From the NCBI GenBank assembly GCA_963169295.1, contig CAUJDD010000031.1:5063-69062 (forward strand): a stretch of DNA of 64,000 nt. The letters run 5' to 3'. The position numbers were made by a program, and so were the translations under genes. A model generated the notes under the pieces. It made no database searches and had not been told where the DNA came from. It saw only the letters and a list, made by a program, of their open reading frames with translations. Shown here piece by piece: positions 1-9,214 of this stretch. Origin of the DNA: UBA4416 sp020846025 (GTDB taxonomy: Bacteria; Bacteroidota; Bacteroidia; B-17B0; Aurantibacillaceae). Position 1 is the first letter of the stretch. Each line of letters begins with the position of its first letter.

Positions 1-146
1 TGACTCATATTTTCATCGTAATGTTGCCCTGTATGCATAATAACTTCTGTAATCTGTTGTTTAAAATGCGTACTAATAGCTCGGCTTAATGCGGCTGCTT
101 TTATAATTTGTGGACGAGCTCCAATGATGGTTACAATTTTTTTCAT
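1..146 (-). CDS. wecB: UDP-N-acetylglucosamine 2-epimerase, N-terminal fragment (window edge)
   Basis: The complement reads from an ATG at 146 into the window edge and gives 48 residues. They begin MKKIVTIIGARPQIIKAA and reach HTGQHYDENMS, the N-terminal signature of the non-hydrolysing UDP-GlcNAc 2-epimerase family, which makes UDP-ManNAc for surface polysaccharides. The GARPQ loop and the HTGQHYD motif are the basis for the call. The gene is cut by the window, so catalytic residues further on cannot be checked. It follows radC by about 53 bases on the same strand and may be cotranscribed with it. A related epimerase subfamily cannot be excluded. Confidence 0.82.
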   Translation of the reverse strand, partial: MKKIVTIIGARPQIIKAAALSRAISTHFKQQITEVIMHTGQHYDENMS

Positions 147-199
147 ATTTCTAAATCTGTTATATCAATTTGAGGGATTAAAAAATTAATGGATATTGA

Positions 200-901
200 T
201 TACAAAATGCCTTCGTCAGCAAAACTTAAATAATTGCTATCGCCTATTATTAAATGGTCTTGTATGCTAATATCAAAAAGCTTTGCAGATTCTTTTAGTC
301 GTTTAGTTAAGTCAATATCTTGCTGACTAGGTTTTAAATTTCCAGAGGGATGATTATGGCCTAAAATAATTCCAGCAGCCAAACATTCAATGGCTGGCTT
401 TATAACTAAGCGAATATCCACAAAAGTACCTGAAACACCCCCTTTACTAATACATTCTGTTTTTATTAATCTACCACCTCTGTTAGTAAATAAAACCCAA
501 AACTCTTCATGAGGCAAATCGCTTAGTTTTTCTTTTAAAATAATAAAGGCTTTTTCAGAACTAGTAATTAACGGTTTCTCCTCTATAAGTTCTGTTTTTC
601 TTCTTCTACCAATTTCGAGAGCAGCCGCTATGCTTATTGCTTTTGCTTCGCCAATACCTTTAAATTTCTTTAAGTCATTGATTTGTAGTTTGGCTAATTC
701 ATTTATTGAATTTTGATGGGAGTTTAAAATTCGTTGGGCTAACTGCACGGCGGTTTCTTTTTTGTTACCTGAACCAATTAAGATAGCAATAAGTTCTGCG
801 TCAGAAAGAGATTGCCTGCCTTTTTGTAATAGTTTCTCTCTTGGTCTGTCATCTTCAGAAAGAGATTTAATTGTTAAATGTTTATGTAAAGATTCTTCCA
901 C
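200..901 (-). CDS. radC: RadC family JAMM-domain protein
   Basis: The 233-residue protein matches the RadC/UPF0758 family in length and layout: an N-terminal helix-hairpin-helix part (FKGIGEAKAISI at about 80-91) and a C-terminal JAB/MPN metalloprotease-like domain with HNHPSG at 182-187 and Asp at 195, the zinc-binding set. The family was named from a supposed DNA repair phenotype that was later attributed elsewhere, so its true role is unresolved. The start codon is GTG at 901; no ATG lies near it. It is transcribed towards wecB and away from the MFS gene that starts 58 bases away. Confidence 0.9.
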   Translation of the reverse strand: MEESLHKHLTIKSLSEDDRPREKLLQKGRQSLSDAELIAILIGSGNKKETAVQLAQRILNSHQNSINELAKLQINDLKKFKGIGEAKAISIAAALEIGRRRKTELIEEKPLITSSEKAFIILKEKLSDLPHEEFWVLFTNRGGRLIKTECISKGGVSGTFVDIRLVIKPAIECLAAGIILGHNHPSGNLKPSQQDIDLTKRLKESAKLFDISIQDHLIIGDSNYLSFADEGIL

Positions 902-945
902 TAGAGGATTTAAAAATAATGCTTTTTAATAAAACATTAAAATAA

Positions 946-953
946 TACTTTTG
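946..953 (+). promoter_or_regulatory. -7 box (TACTTTTG) of the MFS gene
   Basis: TACTTTTG fits the Bacteroidota -7 consensus TAnnTTTG. Its last base lies six bases before the ATG at 959, so the transcript would start at or next to the start codon. No clear -33 TTTG is visible. Confidence 0.6.
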
Positions 954-958
954 TGCCC

Positions 959-2212
959 ATGTCATTTCTAAATTCGATCCAAATTTTAAAACACCACGAA
1001 TTTCGTCGTTTTATATATGCTCGCTTATTTATTACGCTTGCTATTCAAATGCAAATGAGTACGGTGTATCTACAAATTTATTATGAACATGATAGAAATG
1101 AATTAACTTTAGGATTAATTGGATTAACCGAAGTAATTCCTTTTGTAATTACTTCTTTTTTTTCAGGGCATTTTGCAGATATTATAAGTCGTAGAAAAAT
1201 CTTATTATTAGGTACTTTATCTTTATTGTTAGGCTCTCTATTTTTGTATTTATATAGTAGTGATTATTTTCCATCATTGAAATTATTGGGAGCAAGCGCT
1301 TTATTTAGTGTGGTGTTTATCTTTGGAATTATCCGTGCTTTCTTGGCAGCTGCCACACAACCTTTTATGACTCAAATTGTAGAACGGCATCAATATACTC
1401 AAGCAACTACATGGAACACAACTGTATGGCATACAGCCTCTATTGTTGGGCCGGTATTAGCAGGATTAATTTATGGATTTAGAGACGAACAACATGCAGA
1501 TTGGTGTTACCTCATCAATAGCTTTTTACTTGTAGGCACCTTGGTATATTATTTCTCAATTTCAGATAAGCCAGTTCCTAAAAAATCTCAAAATGAAAGT
1601 ATGTTACAAAGTATTCGATCGGGAATAACATTTGTAAGAGGTAATAAAATGATATTAAGTGCTCTATCGTTGGATATGTTTGCAGTATTGTTTGGTGGTG
1701 CAGTGGCTATTGTTCCGGCGTTTACCGATAAAATTTTAGGCCTAGGCCCTGAAGCCTATGGTTTATTAAGAACAGCTCCTGGTATAGGTGCTGTTATTAC
1801 CTCATTTTATTTAGCATTTAAGCAACCTGGAGTAAATGCTGGTAAAGAGTTATTATGGACAGTAGCAGCATTTGGTGTTAGCACTATTTTATTTGCTTTA
1901 TGTACGAATTATTGGTTAGCTTTTTTAATGTTGCTATTAACGGGCGTGTTCGATAATGTTAGCGTAGTAATACGACATACTATTTTACAATTAATGACTC
2001 CAGATAATATGAGAGGCAGAGTATCGGCTGTAAATAGTATTTTTGTAGGATCTAGTAATGAGTTAGGTGCATTTGAATCGGGTTTAGCAGCGCGCTTAAT
2101 GGGCTTAGTACCTTCTATTATATTTGGAGGCGCTATGACAATTATAACGGTAATTGGTGTTCATAAGTTGAATCCCCAACTTAGTCAGTTAAATATGAAA
2201 GAGCTGGAATAA
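959..2212 (+). CDS. MFS transporter (drug/siderophore exporter type)
   Basis: A 417-residue major facilitator with about 12 hydrophobic segments. The conserved loop between segments 2 and 3 is visible as GHFADIISRRK, and the general layout resembles the MFS_3/EntS-like exporter branch. It should sit in the inner membrane and export a small molecule by proton antiport; the substrate cannot be read from sequence. I chose the ATG at 959 over the in-frame GTG at 953 because the GTG overlaps the putative -7 promoter box. It is a single gene, divergent from radC, and followed by 121 bases before the kinase gene. Confidence 0.85.
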   Translation: MSFLNSIQILKHHEFRRFIYARLFITLAIQMQMSTVYLQIYYEHDRNELTLGLIGLTEVIPFVITSFFSGHFADIISRRKILLLGTLSLLLGSLFLYLYSSDYFPSLKLLGASALFSVVFIFGIIRAFLAAATQPFMTQIVERHQYTQATTWNTTVWHTASIVGPVLAGLIYGFRDEQHADWCYLINSFLLVGTLVYYFSISDKPVPKKSQNESMLQSIRSGITFVRGNKMILSALSLDMFAVLFGGAVAIVPAFTDKILGLGPEAYGLLRTAPGIGAVITSFYLAFKQPGVNAGKELLWTVAAFGVSTILFALCTNYWLAFLMLLLTGVFDNVSVVIRHTILQLMTPDNMRGRVSAVNSIFVGSSNELGAFESGLAARLMGLVPSIIFGGAMTIITVIGVHKLNPQLSQLNMKELE

Positions 2213-2319
2213 ATCTTTATCCAAGTTTTACTTCTTTATTTTTGCATCTAGACGAACTCAAATTATTTTTATTTAATAATGAGTAATAGAAATCATCTTT
2301 TATTCTAAATAATTTATTC

Positions 2320-2327
2320 TAAATTTG
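2320..2327 (+). promoter_or_regulatory. -7 box (TAAATTTG) of the histidine kinase gene
   Basis: TAAATTTG matches TAnnTTTG and overlaps the first possible TTG start at 2325, so that codon is probably not used. The next TTG, at 2334, lies seven bases after the box. A second candidate box, TATTTTTG, lies at 2237-2244. Confidence 0.5.
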
Positions 2328-2333
2328 ATACAC

Positions 2334-4313
2334 TTGTATTTTGTGTTACAGTTTAGGATATTAAAATATATTTATTGTATAGCATTTGTGTGTCTTAGTT
2401 TCTACACTAAAGCTACAAAGCCTGAATACCTGGATAGTGTCCTTCAACGATTAAGAACCACAACAAACATTAAAGACCAATTAAATTGTTTATATACTTT
2501 AAGTTATGAGTATGGGCTTATTAATCCTCCACTGGGGATTTATTATGGTAATAGATGCTTAGAGTTAGCTATTAAACACAATGATTTAGTATTTCAGTTA
2601 AATGCTAATAATGGAATTGCTAATGCCTATGAAACTTTAAATAATTATGATTCGGCTAAATTTTATCACCAACGTTCTTATGAAATAGCTAGGATAGCTA
2701 AAAAACCTAGACACATAGCCCTCACCCTTACAAATGTTGCATTATGCAACAAGCAACTTGCTCAATATGATAATGCACTTAATCAGTACCTATTAGCATA
2801 TAAATTTTTTGAAAAGGAAAGCACCTATAACCCACGCATTCATTTTTATATTAGTGAGATTTATATGCACTTAGGTGATTTTAGTAAAGCAGAATTTCAT
2901 ACACAAATAGGAATTAAAAGGTCAATAGAATATAATTATGACGATGTTACTAAATATTTACTGATTAATCATGCAAGATGGTTGCAACACATTGGAAATA
3001 TAGATTCTGCTGAGCATGTACTAAACAAAGTAAGAGAAGATTTAGTGGGACATTATGATGTAGTGTGTTTATGTTTATGCTTGCATACTCTCGGGAATCT
3101 ATATTCCCTCAAAAAAGATTATACTAAAGCTTATAACTGTTTTGTAACAGAACTTGGATTTCAACAAAAATTAAGTAATACAACGGGTATTTATTTAGCT
3201 AATATTGAAATAGCGTATAGTCTGGCACTTATAAATCCTCAGAATAAACAACTAGTAAATACGCATATTAATAAAGCATTAAATTTCATCTCTAAAATTA
3301 AAAGTAATATAGATATTTTAATCCCGTCAATCCAAAAGATTGCAAGAGTATATGAGGCATTAAATGAGCATAAACAAGCATTGTCTTATAATAACCGTTA
3401 CATTCACTTAAAAGACTCTATACTAACAAAGGAGAAACAAGCTCAGTTAATGGATATTCAAACTAAGTACGAAACCAATAAAAAAGAACTAGAAATTATA
3501 CACCTCAAACAAAGTAACCAAATTAATGCTTTGGAGTTAAGGGCGCAACAATATGAAGTTCAAAAAAGAAATATTTTGATTGCAAGTGTTTTATTGGGAC
3601 TACTTTTGATGGTTATAATTTTTTATACACTTCATCAAAAACAAAATATTAAAAAACAGTTAGAAAAACAATTAGCAATAACACAAACAGAAGAAAAAGA
3701 ACGGCAACGTATTTCAAAAGATTTACATGATGAGTTAGGGTCAGGATTATCTAAAATTAATTTTTTAAGCGAACTATTAGTGCAGGATAAAAATCAATCC
3801 ACTCAAAGCATCCAAACAGCGAAGACTATTACCGAAACCGCTAGGCAACTAATTTCGAATATGCGTGATTTAATTTGGGTATTACAGCCAGACAATAACC
3901 AAATACAAGAGCTACTTATTCGCATAAGAGAATATGCTTCGGATTACCTAGATGATTTTTGCGAGGATGTGACTTTTGATTTTCCCGCACAGGTTGATCA
4001 TATAAATATTATTAAAGAAGCAAATCATGATATTTTAATGATTGTAAAAGAGTGTTTAAATAATATTGTTAAACATTCTAAAGCAACTCAAGTGCTGTTG
4101 TCAATAAAAATGATGAATCAAAGTTTAACTATAACCATTCAGGATAATGGAATTGGGATGGATGTAACAAAGCCTAAAAATGGAAATGGATTAAGAAATC
4201 TGGTTGCAAGAATTCAAGCATTAGGAGGGAAGCAGGAAGTAAAATCAACTGTCAATATTGGCACTACGTTTATTTTTGATATACCATTACATGCAATTGT
4301 AAGAAATAAATAA
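2334..4313 (+). CDS. TPR-containing sensor histidine kinase (HisKA_3/NarX type)
   Basis: About 659 residues. A signal-anchor-like N-terminus is followed by tetratricopeptide-like helical repeats to about residue 370, a coiled linker, one membrane segment at about 413-435, then a HisKA_3 dimerisation helix (ERQRISKDLHDELGSG, phospho-acceptor His near 465) and an HATPase_c domain with the DNGIGMD and GNGLRNL motifs. The TPR part would be periplasmic. Such kinases phosphorylate LuxR-type regulators, and one follows 63 bases downstream, so the two form a two-component pair. The start is uncertain: TTG at 2325 overlaps a promoter box, TTG 2334 or GTG 2343 are more likely. The signal sensed is unknown. 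Confidence 0.85.
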   Translation: MYFVLQFRILKYIYCIAFVCLSFYTKATKPEYLDSVLQRLRTTTNIKDQLNCLYTLSYEYGLINPPLGIYYGNRCLELAIKHNDLVFQLNANNGIANAYETLNNYDSAKFYHQRSYEIARIAKKPRHIALTLTNVALCNKQLAQYDNALNQYLLAYKFFEKESTYNPRIHFYISEIYMHLGDFSKAEFHTQIGIKRSIEYNYDDVTKYLLINHARWLQHIGNIDSAEHVLNKVREDLVGHYDVVCLCLCLHTLGNLYSLKKDYTKAYNCFVTELGFQQKLSNTTGIYLANIEIAYSLALINPQNKQLVNTHINKALNFISKIKSNIDILIPSIQKIARVYEALNEHKQALSYNNRYIHLKDSILTKEKQAQLMDIQTKYETNKKELEIIHLKQSNQINALELRAQQYEVQKRNILIASVLLGLLLMVIIFYTLHQKQNIKKQLEKQLAITQTEEKERQRISKDLHDELGSGLSKINFLSELLVQDKNQSTQSIQTAKTITETARQLISNMRDLIWVLQPDNNQIQELLIRIREYASDYLDDFCEDVTFDFPAQVDHINIIKEANHDILMIVKECLNNIVKHSKATQVLLSIKMMNQSLTITIQDNGIGMDVTKPKNGNGLRNLVARIQALGGKQEVKSTVNIGTTFIFDIPLHAIVRNK

Positions 4314-4348
4314 CCAATTTGTAGTATATATATTACTAAAAATCGAAT

Positions 4349-4356
4349 TATTTTTG
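4349..4356 (+). promoter_or_regulatory. -7 box (TATTTTTG) of the response regulator gene
   Basis: TATTTTTG matches TAnnTTTG in the 63-base gap behind the kinase gene, suggesting that the regulator has its own promoter in addition to read-through. The ATG at 4377 lies about 20 bases downstream. Confidence 0.5.
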
Positions 4357-4376
4357 TGTTGATAAATTGCCCACAA

Positions 4377-5006
4377 ATGACTAAGGATTTAAAAATAGGT
4401 ATTGTAGAAGATGAAAAGAGCATCAGAGAAAGCGTTGCCTATTTGATAAATGAGAGTGAAGGATTTTCTTGTGAAGATGTGTTTGATACTGCTGAAGTGG
4501 CTATCAAGAAAATTCCTAAATTAAATCTTGATGTTGTATTAATGGACATTCATTTACCTGATAAAACAGGAATTCAATGCGTTGAAAAATTATTCCCGTT
4601 GTGCCCTAATACACAATTTATTATGTTTACTTCTTTTGAAGATACAGAGTTAGTGTTTAATGCATTAAAAGCGGGGGCTAAAGGTTATCTTACTAAAACC
4701 ACTCAACCATCAAAAATTTTGGAAGCCATCATTGAAGTGTATAATGGTGGTTCTCCTATGAGTAGTAATATTGCTCGTAAAGTAGTTACATCTTTTCATC
4801 ATAACGAAAAGAATAATGAGTTAGAAAAATTAACCGACAGAGAAAAGCAAATACTAGAGTATTTATCTAAGGGACTTCGATATAAAGAAATTGCTACCCA
4901 ATTATTTGTTAGTGCAGAAACTATCCGCACGCACGTTCGCAATATCTACGATAAACTACAAGTTAACTCACGAACAGAAGCTATAAATAAAGCTTATAAA
5001 AACTAA
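4377..5006 (+). CDS. LuxR/NarL family response regulator
   Basis: A 209-residue regulator with a receiver domain (acidic pocket EDE at 11-13, phospho-acceptor Asp57 in LMDIHLP, conserved Thr/Lys switch residues in MFTSFE and LTKTT) and a C-terminal LuxR-type helix-turn-helix (LTDREKQILEYLSKGL to about residue 190). It should be phosphorylated by the TPR kinase immediately upstream and bind DNA as a dimer. The longer frame from GTG 4356 overlaps the -7 box, so the ATG at 4377 is preferred. Targets are unknown; the T9SS type A gene just downstream is a possible one but nothing in the sequence proves it. Confidence 0.9.
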   Translation: MTKDLKIGIVEDEKSIRESVAYLINESEGFSCEDVFDTAEVAIKKIPKLNLDVVLMDIHLPDKTGIQCVEKLFPLCPNTQFIMFTSFEDTELVFNALKAGAKGYLTKTTQPSKILEAIIEVYNGGSPMSSNIARKVVTSFHHNEKNNELEKLTDREKQILEYLSKGLRYKEIATQLFVSAETIRTHVRNIYDKLQVNSRTEAINKAYKN

Positions 5007-5018
5007 CTTAAGCCTTTC

Positions 5019-5045
5019 AGTAGTTTTTAATATTTACTACTTTTT
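5019..5045 (+). terminator. weak rho-independent terminator after the response regulator
   Basis: AGTAGT at 5019-5024 pairs with ACTACT at 5036-5041 and is followed by five T. The stem is only six base pairs, so efficiency is doubtful. Confidence 0.4.
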
Positions 5046-5106
5046 ACGTATTGAAGTTGGTTTAAATTACATCAATCTTTGAATTAAATTTTTAAATCAA
5101 TAATTT

Positions 5107-6087
5107 ATGAGAAAAACAATTACCTTTTTGTTCATCACTATGTACATAAGTTTAAATGCACAAACATTAACTTATGCAACTTTTAGTGCTAATTTAACTA
5201 GTACCTTAAATGTAAACATAGCGGATAATACCTCATACACTTCTACTTTATCTACAACAACTGGAAGTAACGTGGTATGGAATGCGTCAGGACTGATTCA
5301 ACAGTCAGGTACACCTACTGTTCATTTATCATATCATTCTCCTATGGCTACACCAAATGGAAGTTTGTTTCCTAGTAGCAACTTTTGCGAATATGACCCA
5401 GCCTTAGTATCTGTATTAGAATATAATTACTACGGCATTAATAATGATAGTATTGTGTCATGGGGTTCTTATGCACCAAGTGGCGAACATGAAATTTATC
5501 AGAATCCTGATAAAGATATGATTTTCCCTTTCTCTTATGGGCAGTCATTTACCGATTCGTATGCTAAAACTAATTATAGTGATGCTACAACAGTAAGTAG
5601 TTATCAAAATGGTACTAGAACTGTAAACTTTGCAGGTATCGGCACACTTATTTTACCACAAGGGAGTGTTAATAATGTTGCTTTTATTACTGAAGTAAGA
5701 ACAAATAATTTAGGACCAAATTCTTATGAATACAATTGGATTCAAGTAAATACGCATAAACGCTTATTATACAGATCAGAGAACAATGGAAATATTACTA
5801 CGGTGTGGAATCCAGATGTTGTAACAGGTGTTGAAGAGGAAGATACACAGATGTTAGTTCATCTATTCCCTAATCCTTCATCTGAGAAAGTTACATTAAT
5901 CCTCTCAAAACAAACTCACATACTTAAATTAGAACTTGTGGATTTATTAGGAAAAAATCATAATGTATATTATGATATGATTGCTAATGAAGCAAGCATA
6001 CATGTAAAGGACTTGCCAAATGGAATCTATACTATAAAGCTTGAAACAACCCAAGGACAAACAACTAAAAAATTTATTAAACAGTAA
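5107..6087 (+). CDS. T9SS type A sorting domain protein, secreted
   Basis: A 326-residue protein with an N-terminal signal peptide ending in SLNAQ and a C-terminal type A sorting domain (about 250-326: LFPNPSSEKVTLIL, then LVDLLGK and LPNGIYTIKL, ending in KKFIKQ). Such domains direct export through the type IX secretion system and surface attachment. The region between, about residues 20-240, is beta-rich and Ser/Thr/Asn-rich, and I recognise no catalytic motif. It follows the two-component pair and precedes the beta-propeller gene by 22 bases, so it may be cotranscribed with the latter. Function unknown beyond a cell-surface location. Confidence 0.85.
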   Translation: MRKTITFLFITMYISLNAQTLTYATFSANLTSTLNVNIADNTSYTSTLSTTTGSNVVWNASGLIQQSGTPTVHLSYHSPMATPNGSLFPSSNFCEYDPALVSVLEYNYYGINNDSIVSWGSYAPSGEHEIYQNPDKDMIFPFSYGQSFTDSYAKTNYSDATTVSSYQNGTRTVNFAGIGTLILPQGSVNNVAFITEVRTNNLGPNSYEYNWIQVNTHKRLLYRSENNGNITTVWNPDVVTGVEEEDTQMLVHLFPNPSSEKVTLILSKQTHILKLELVDLLGKNHNVYYDMIANEASIHVKDLPNGIYTIKLETTQGQTTKKFIKQ

Positions 6088-6109
6088 TCTTATCTAAAAA
6101 CTATTCAAT

Positions 6110-7681
6110 ATGAAAAAACTATTTGTTACAATTTATGCACTTTGTTTATTTAGTGCTTCACTCTTCTCTCAAGCTGAGTTTAATAAGGTGTGGACCACCG
6201 AAGTAGATGTTGAGAATAAATGGCACTCTAATAAAAAAGATTTGTCGATGATATTAATTGGCGATTTAAAAACTTTTGCCATGGTGGACGGAACAAATGG
6301 GAAAACACTTTGGAGCTTTAATGCCAAAGAAAGATTAGGTGTAAAATCTGTTGAAGATTGGACATTTCTCTGGGCAATGGAACAAGAGCCTGTGGAAGTG
6401 GTGTATAATAAACCAAAAGAAGATACCAAAACAATCATTTATTTAGATTCTAAAACTGGAAATGTGATTTCTTCCTTAACCGAATCGACTCTAAAAGAAA
6501 AGGCAACATCTACTAATAAAAAGAAGAAAAGTCGTACAAAATACGCTACAGATACTTATGATGATAATTCTGCTACTTTTGTTTTACTCAAATTTAAGGA
6601 CAAATTTTTTAAGAACTCATCAGCTGGAAATACATTTGATGTAACAGTACAGGCTATTGGGGGATATAATTGGACTTCAAATATTAAAGCACGAGCAGTA
6701 ACCCACATTAATCGATTATTATTAAGTGCAGATGAACCTGAGATTATGATGAATGTGATGGTAGCAAATAATAAGGTATTCGTGTTATATGAGGGGATAA
6801 CAGTATTAGATTTAAAAACAGGAAAAGAACTTTGGACAACATCATTTGACATGGTGGATGCTGGAATGACCTCTCAAGAGATAGGTAAAGCACCATTACC
6901 AACTGTAGATAAGGATGCTGTTTATATCTGTGATTTATCAAAAGGAGAAAAGGCGATTAAAAAATTAGATATTAATACTGGAAATTTAATTTGGAAGAGT
7001 GAGAAATTGGATAAAGATGAAGTTATATCTCAATTATCTGTTGTTGGAAATAATTTAGTAGCAAAATTTGGAGGAATTATTCGTAAGGCAAAGAATGTGT
7101 ATAATCCAAATAATGGCGCTACCACTAGAATTGCTAAAAATGTATTTGAAGGAAAATCAGATATTAGAGTGTTTGATGCGACTAATGGAAAAGAATTGTG
7201 GAGTGCTGAAAAAGTATTTAAAGAAGATAAATTCTCTAGTTCTGAATGTAGTATTTTAGCTGAGAATAATAATATTGTGGCTTGTTCAAACAAATTTATC
7301 TATTTTGTAGAACCATCAACTGGTAATGTAAAATCTAAAACTGAACTTGGAAAAGAAATTGGACATCCTAAGTACATTTTTGAATATGATGGTAATTATA
7401 TTGTAGAAGGTGAGGAGGGTATCGCTTCATTCTCATCAAGTGGCGCAAAAAATTATGCTGTATCAACCAAAAAAGTTTTAATGTCAGAATTTATTGCTGA
7501 TGTCTTTATTGTGTGGACAGGAAAAGATACTGATGATATGAATGAGTTTATTCGCTTTGATTTAAAAACAGGAAAAATCATGGGTAAGCTCAAAGATTGT
7601 TATACACCTTATTTTAACGAAGATGGTAGCAACTTCTTAAGATATAAGGAAAACACCATTACAAAATATCAAACTAACTAA
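6110..7681 (+). CDS. PQQ-like beta-propeller repeat protein, exported
   Basis: A 523-residue protein with a signal peptide (first 20 residues, ending LFSQA) followed by repeats of the form D-x-x-[TN]-G-x-x-x-W, for example DLKTGKELW, DINTGNLIW and DATNGKELW. This is the blade pattern of PQQ-like/quinoprotein propellers, as in BamB and alcohol dehydrogenase domains. There is no sign of a catalytic PQQ site or a haem motif, so a structural or binding role is more likely than dehydrogenase activity. A lysine-rich insertion (KKKKSR, near residue 140) interrupts the early part. It ends at a strong terminator and faces the nos operon. Confidence 0.8.
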   Translation: MKKLFVTIYALCLFSASLFSQAEFNKVWTTEVDVENKWHSNKKDLSMILIGDLKTFAMVDGTNGKTLWSFNAKERLGVKSVEDWTFLWAMEQEPVEVVYNKPKEDTKTIIYLDSKTGNVISSLTESTLKEKATSTNKKKKSRTKYATDTYDDNSATFVLLKFKDKFFKNSSAGNTFDVTVQAIGGYNWTSNIKARAVTHINRLLLSADEPEIMMNVMVANNKVFVLYEGITVLDLKTGKELWTTSFDMVDAGMTSQEIGKAPLPTVDKDAVYICDLSKGEKAIKKLDINTGNLIWKSEKLDKDEVISQLSVVGNNLVAKFGGIIRKAKNVYNPNNGATTRIAKNVFEGKSDIRVFDATNGKELWSAEKVFKEDKFSSSECSILAENNNIVACSNKFIYFVEPSTGNVKSKTELGKEIGHPKYIFEYDGNYIVEGEEGIASFSSSGAKNYAVSTKKVLMSEFIADVFIVWTGKDTDDMNEFIRFDLKTGKIMGKLKDCYTPYFNEDGSNFLRYKENTITKYQTN

Positions 7682-7688
7682 ACTTAAC

Positions 7689-7719
7689 AAAAAGCCCTAT
7701 GGAAAATGGGGCTTTTTTT
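7689..7719 (+). terminator. rho-independent terminator between convergent operons
   Basis: AAAAAGCCC (7689-7697) pairs with GGGCTTTTT (7709-7717), then more T. The A-tract on the left also gives a T-tract on the minus strand, so it may stop both the propeller gene and nosY transcripts. Confidence 0.8.
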
Positions 7720-7740
7720 ATGGGTTATGGTTGATTTATA

Positions 7741-8508
7741 TTATAAATCCTTGTTTTTAAATTTTACTAGAGAGATAAAATAAGGTATCAATGTCCATAA
7801 TAGCAACACTAAAAATGCTACAATAATTCCGAGTGATGTGCCGAAGAATTCTTTAAATATTGCACCTGTATAACCCATCATTGCAGATACATCTAAGTGT
7901 AATAAAATTAAAATTCTTGCTAAATCAATAGGATTAAAAGCTGTAATCCCAACCATCATTTTTTCGATTGGATAATCTGCTAGTTGAAACAAAAGAAAAA
8001 GTACGATACCATCAAAGAGTAAAGCGAAGAATAACCAAAGCATAATAGCGATACCTATGCCTTTTGCCTTATCTCGTGTAATAATTGAACTAAAGAATGC
8101 GATAGCTACAAAAACCGTAGTGATACATAATCCAACAGCCAACATCATTAAGCCCACGTTACTTGGTGCAAACATCATTAATGGAACACCAACACCAATA
8201 CTAAATGATAAGGCTAAGGAAATTACTAATCCAAAAAATAAACTGCGCCATATTTTAACTCTATTTACGGGTTGGCTAAGAAGCAATTCTATAAACTCAG
8301 AACTATTATATAGATAAATGGTAGAGAATATAACAGAAACTAAAGGAACAGTTAGTAGTATCACATTTAGTAAGGTTAGAATGCCCTTTGTACTGTTATC
8401 TTCTAGGCTAAATACACTCCATGATAGAACCGCTAGTATTAATGTGTAAATTAGAACTATTTTATTCTTTAAAATATCTAAAATGATAAATTTGATAATT
8501 CTATTCAT
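7741..8508 (-). CDS. nosY: NosY, ABC transporter permease for N2O reductase maturation
   Basis: A 255-residue integral membrane protein with six hydrophobic segments and the ABC-2 permease layout typical of NosY. With the ATPase NosF and periplasmic NosD it forms the NosDFY complex needed to assemble the copper-sulphide CuZ centre of nitrous oxide reductase, probably by supplying a sulphur species to the periplasm. Its start overlaps the end of nosF by eight bases, which implies translational coupling. It is the last gene of the minus-strand nos operon and ends just before a terminator. Identity rests on operon context as much as on sequence. Confidence 0.85.
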   Translation of the reverse strand: MNRIIKFIILDILKNKIVLIYTLILAVLSWSVFSLEDNSTKGILTLLNVILLTVPLVSVIFSTIYLYNSSEFIELLLSQPVNRVKIWRSLFFGLVISLALSFSIGVGVPLMMFAPSNVGLMMLAVGLCITTVFVAIAFFSSIITRDKAKGIGIAIMLWLFFALLFDGIVLFLLFQLADYPIEKMMVGITAFNPIDLARILILLHLDVSAMMGYTGAIFKEFFGTSLGIIVAFLVLLLWTLIPYFISLVKFKNKDL

Positions 8509-9214
8509 GACTTCCTCCTCTCAATACAGATGCGATAGCCTTTGAAATTCTTTCTTCGCCTGTTCTTGTTCTTAACTCAGAAATAGATTGATGAAACTTT
8601 AAATGCCCGTCTTGCATGAATACGATGTGTGTAATTAAGTCATCTAGTTCACTAAGTAAGTGCGATGTAATAAGGATTAGTTTTCCTTTTTGTTTCTCGG
8701 TAATTATTTTTTCTTTCAGGATTTCTGAAGCTAATGGATCAAGTCCAGCAGTTGGCTCATCTAAAATTAAAATATCTGGGTTAAATAGAAATGCTAGCGT
8801 TGCACTTACTTTTTGGGTAGTTCCGCCTGATAAAGTACGCATACGCTTATCAAACATACCTTGTAACAAATAATGATGTAATAGTTCTTCGTCTAAGTTC
8901 TGATTCTCTTTTCGGATATCTTTTATCATCTCAATTATTTGACCAATTGTCATATTGTCTGGATAACGCCCTATTTGAGGCATATACCCAATATGTTGTC
9001 GGTATTGATAGTTTTTAGATATTAATTCTCCTTTTACTTTTATACTTCCTTGGCTAGGAATAACCATTCCTAAGATACTTTTTATTAAAGTGGTTTTTCC
9101 GCAACCATTAGGTCCTATCAAAGCAATACATTCGCCTTTATTAAAAGATAGATTTATCCCTTTTAATACTTCAAGCTTCCCAAAATGCTTATGTAAATTT
9201 GTTATCTCAATCAT
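8501..9214 (-). CDS. nosF: NosF, ABC transporter ATPase for N2O reductase maturation
   Basis: A 237-residue ABC ATPase with Walker A GPNGCGKTT at 34-42, signature LSGGTTQK, Walker B ILILDEPTAGLD and a following switch His (TSHLLSEL). It powers the NosDFY complex that matures nitrous oxide reductase. Its ATG overlaps the nosD stop in the form ATGA, and its end overlaps nosY, so the three are translationally coupled. The downstream permease and upstream NosD set its role; without that context it would read simply as an ABC-2 type ATPase. Confidence 0.92.
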   Translation of the reverse strand: MIEITNLHKHFGKLEVLKGINLSFNKGECIALIGPNGCGKTTLIKSILGMVIPSQGSIKVKGELISKNYQYRQHIGYMPQIGRYPDNMTIGQIIEMIKDIRKENQNLDEELLHHYLLQGMFDKRMRTLSGGTTQKVSATLAFLFNPDILILDEPTAGLDPLASEILKEKIITEKQKGKLILITSHLLSELDDLITHIVFMQDGHLKFHQSISELRTRTGEERISKAIASVLRGGSHE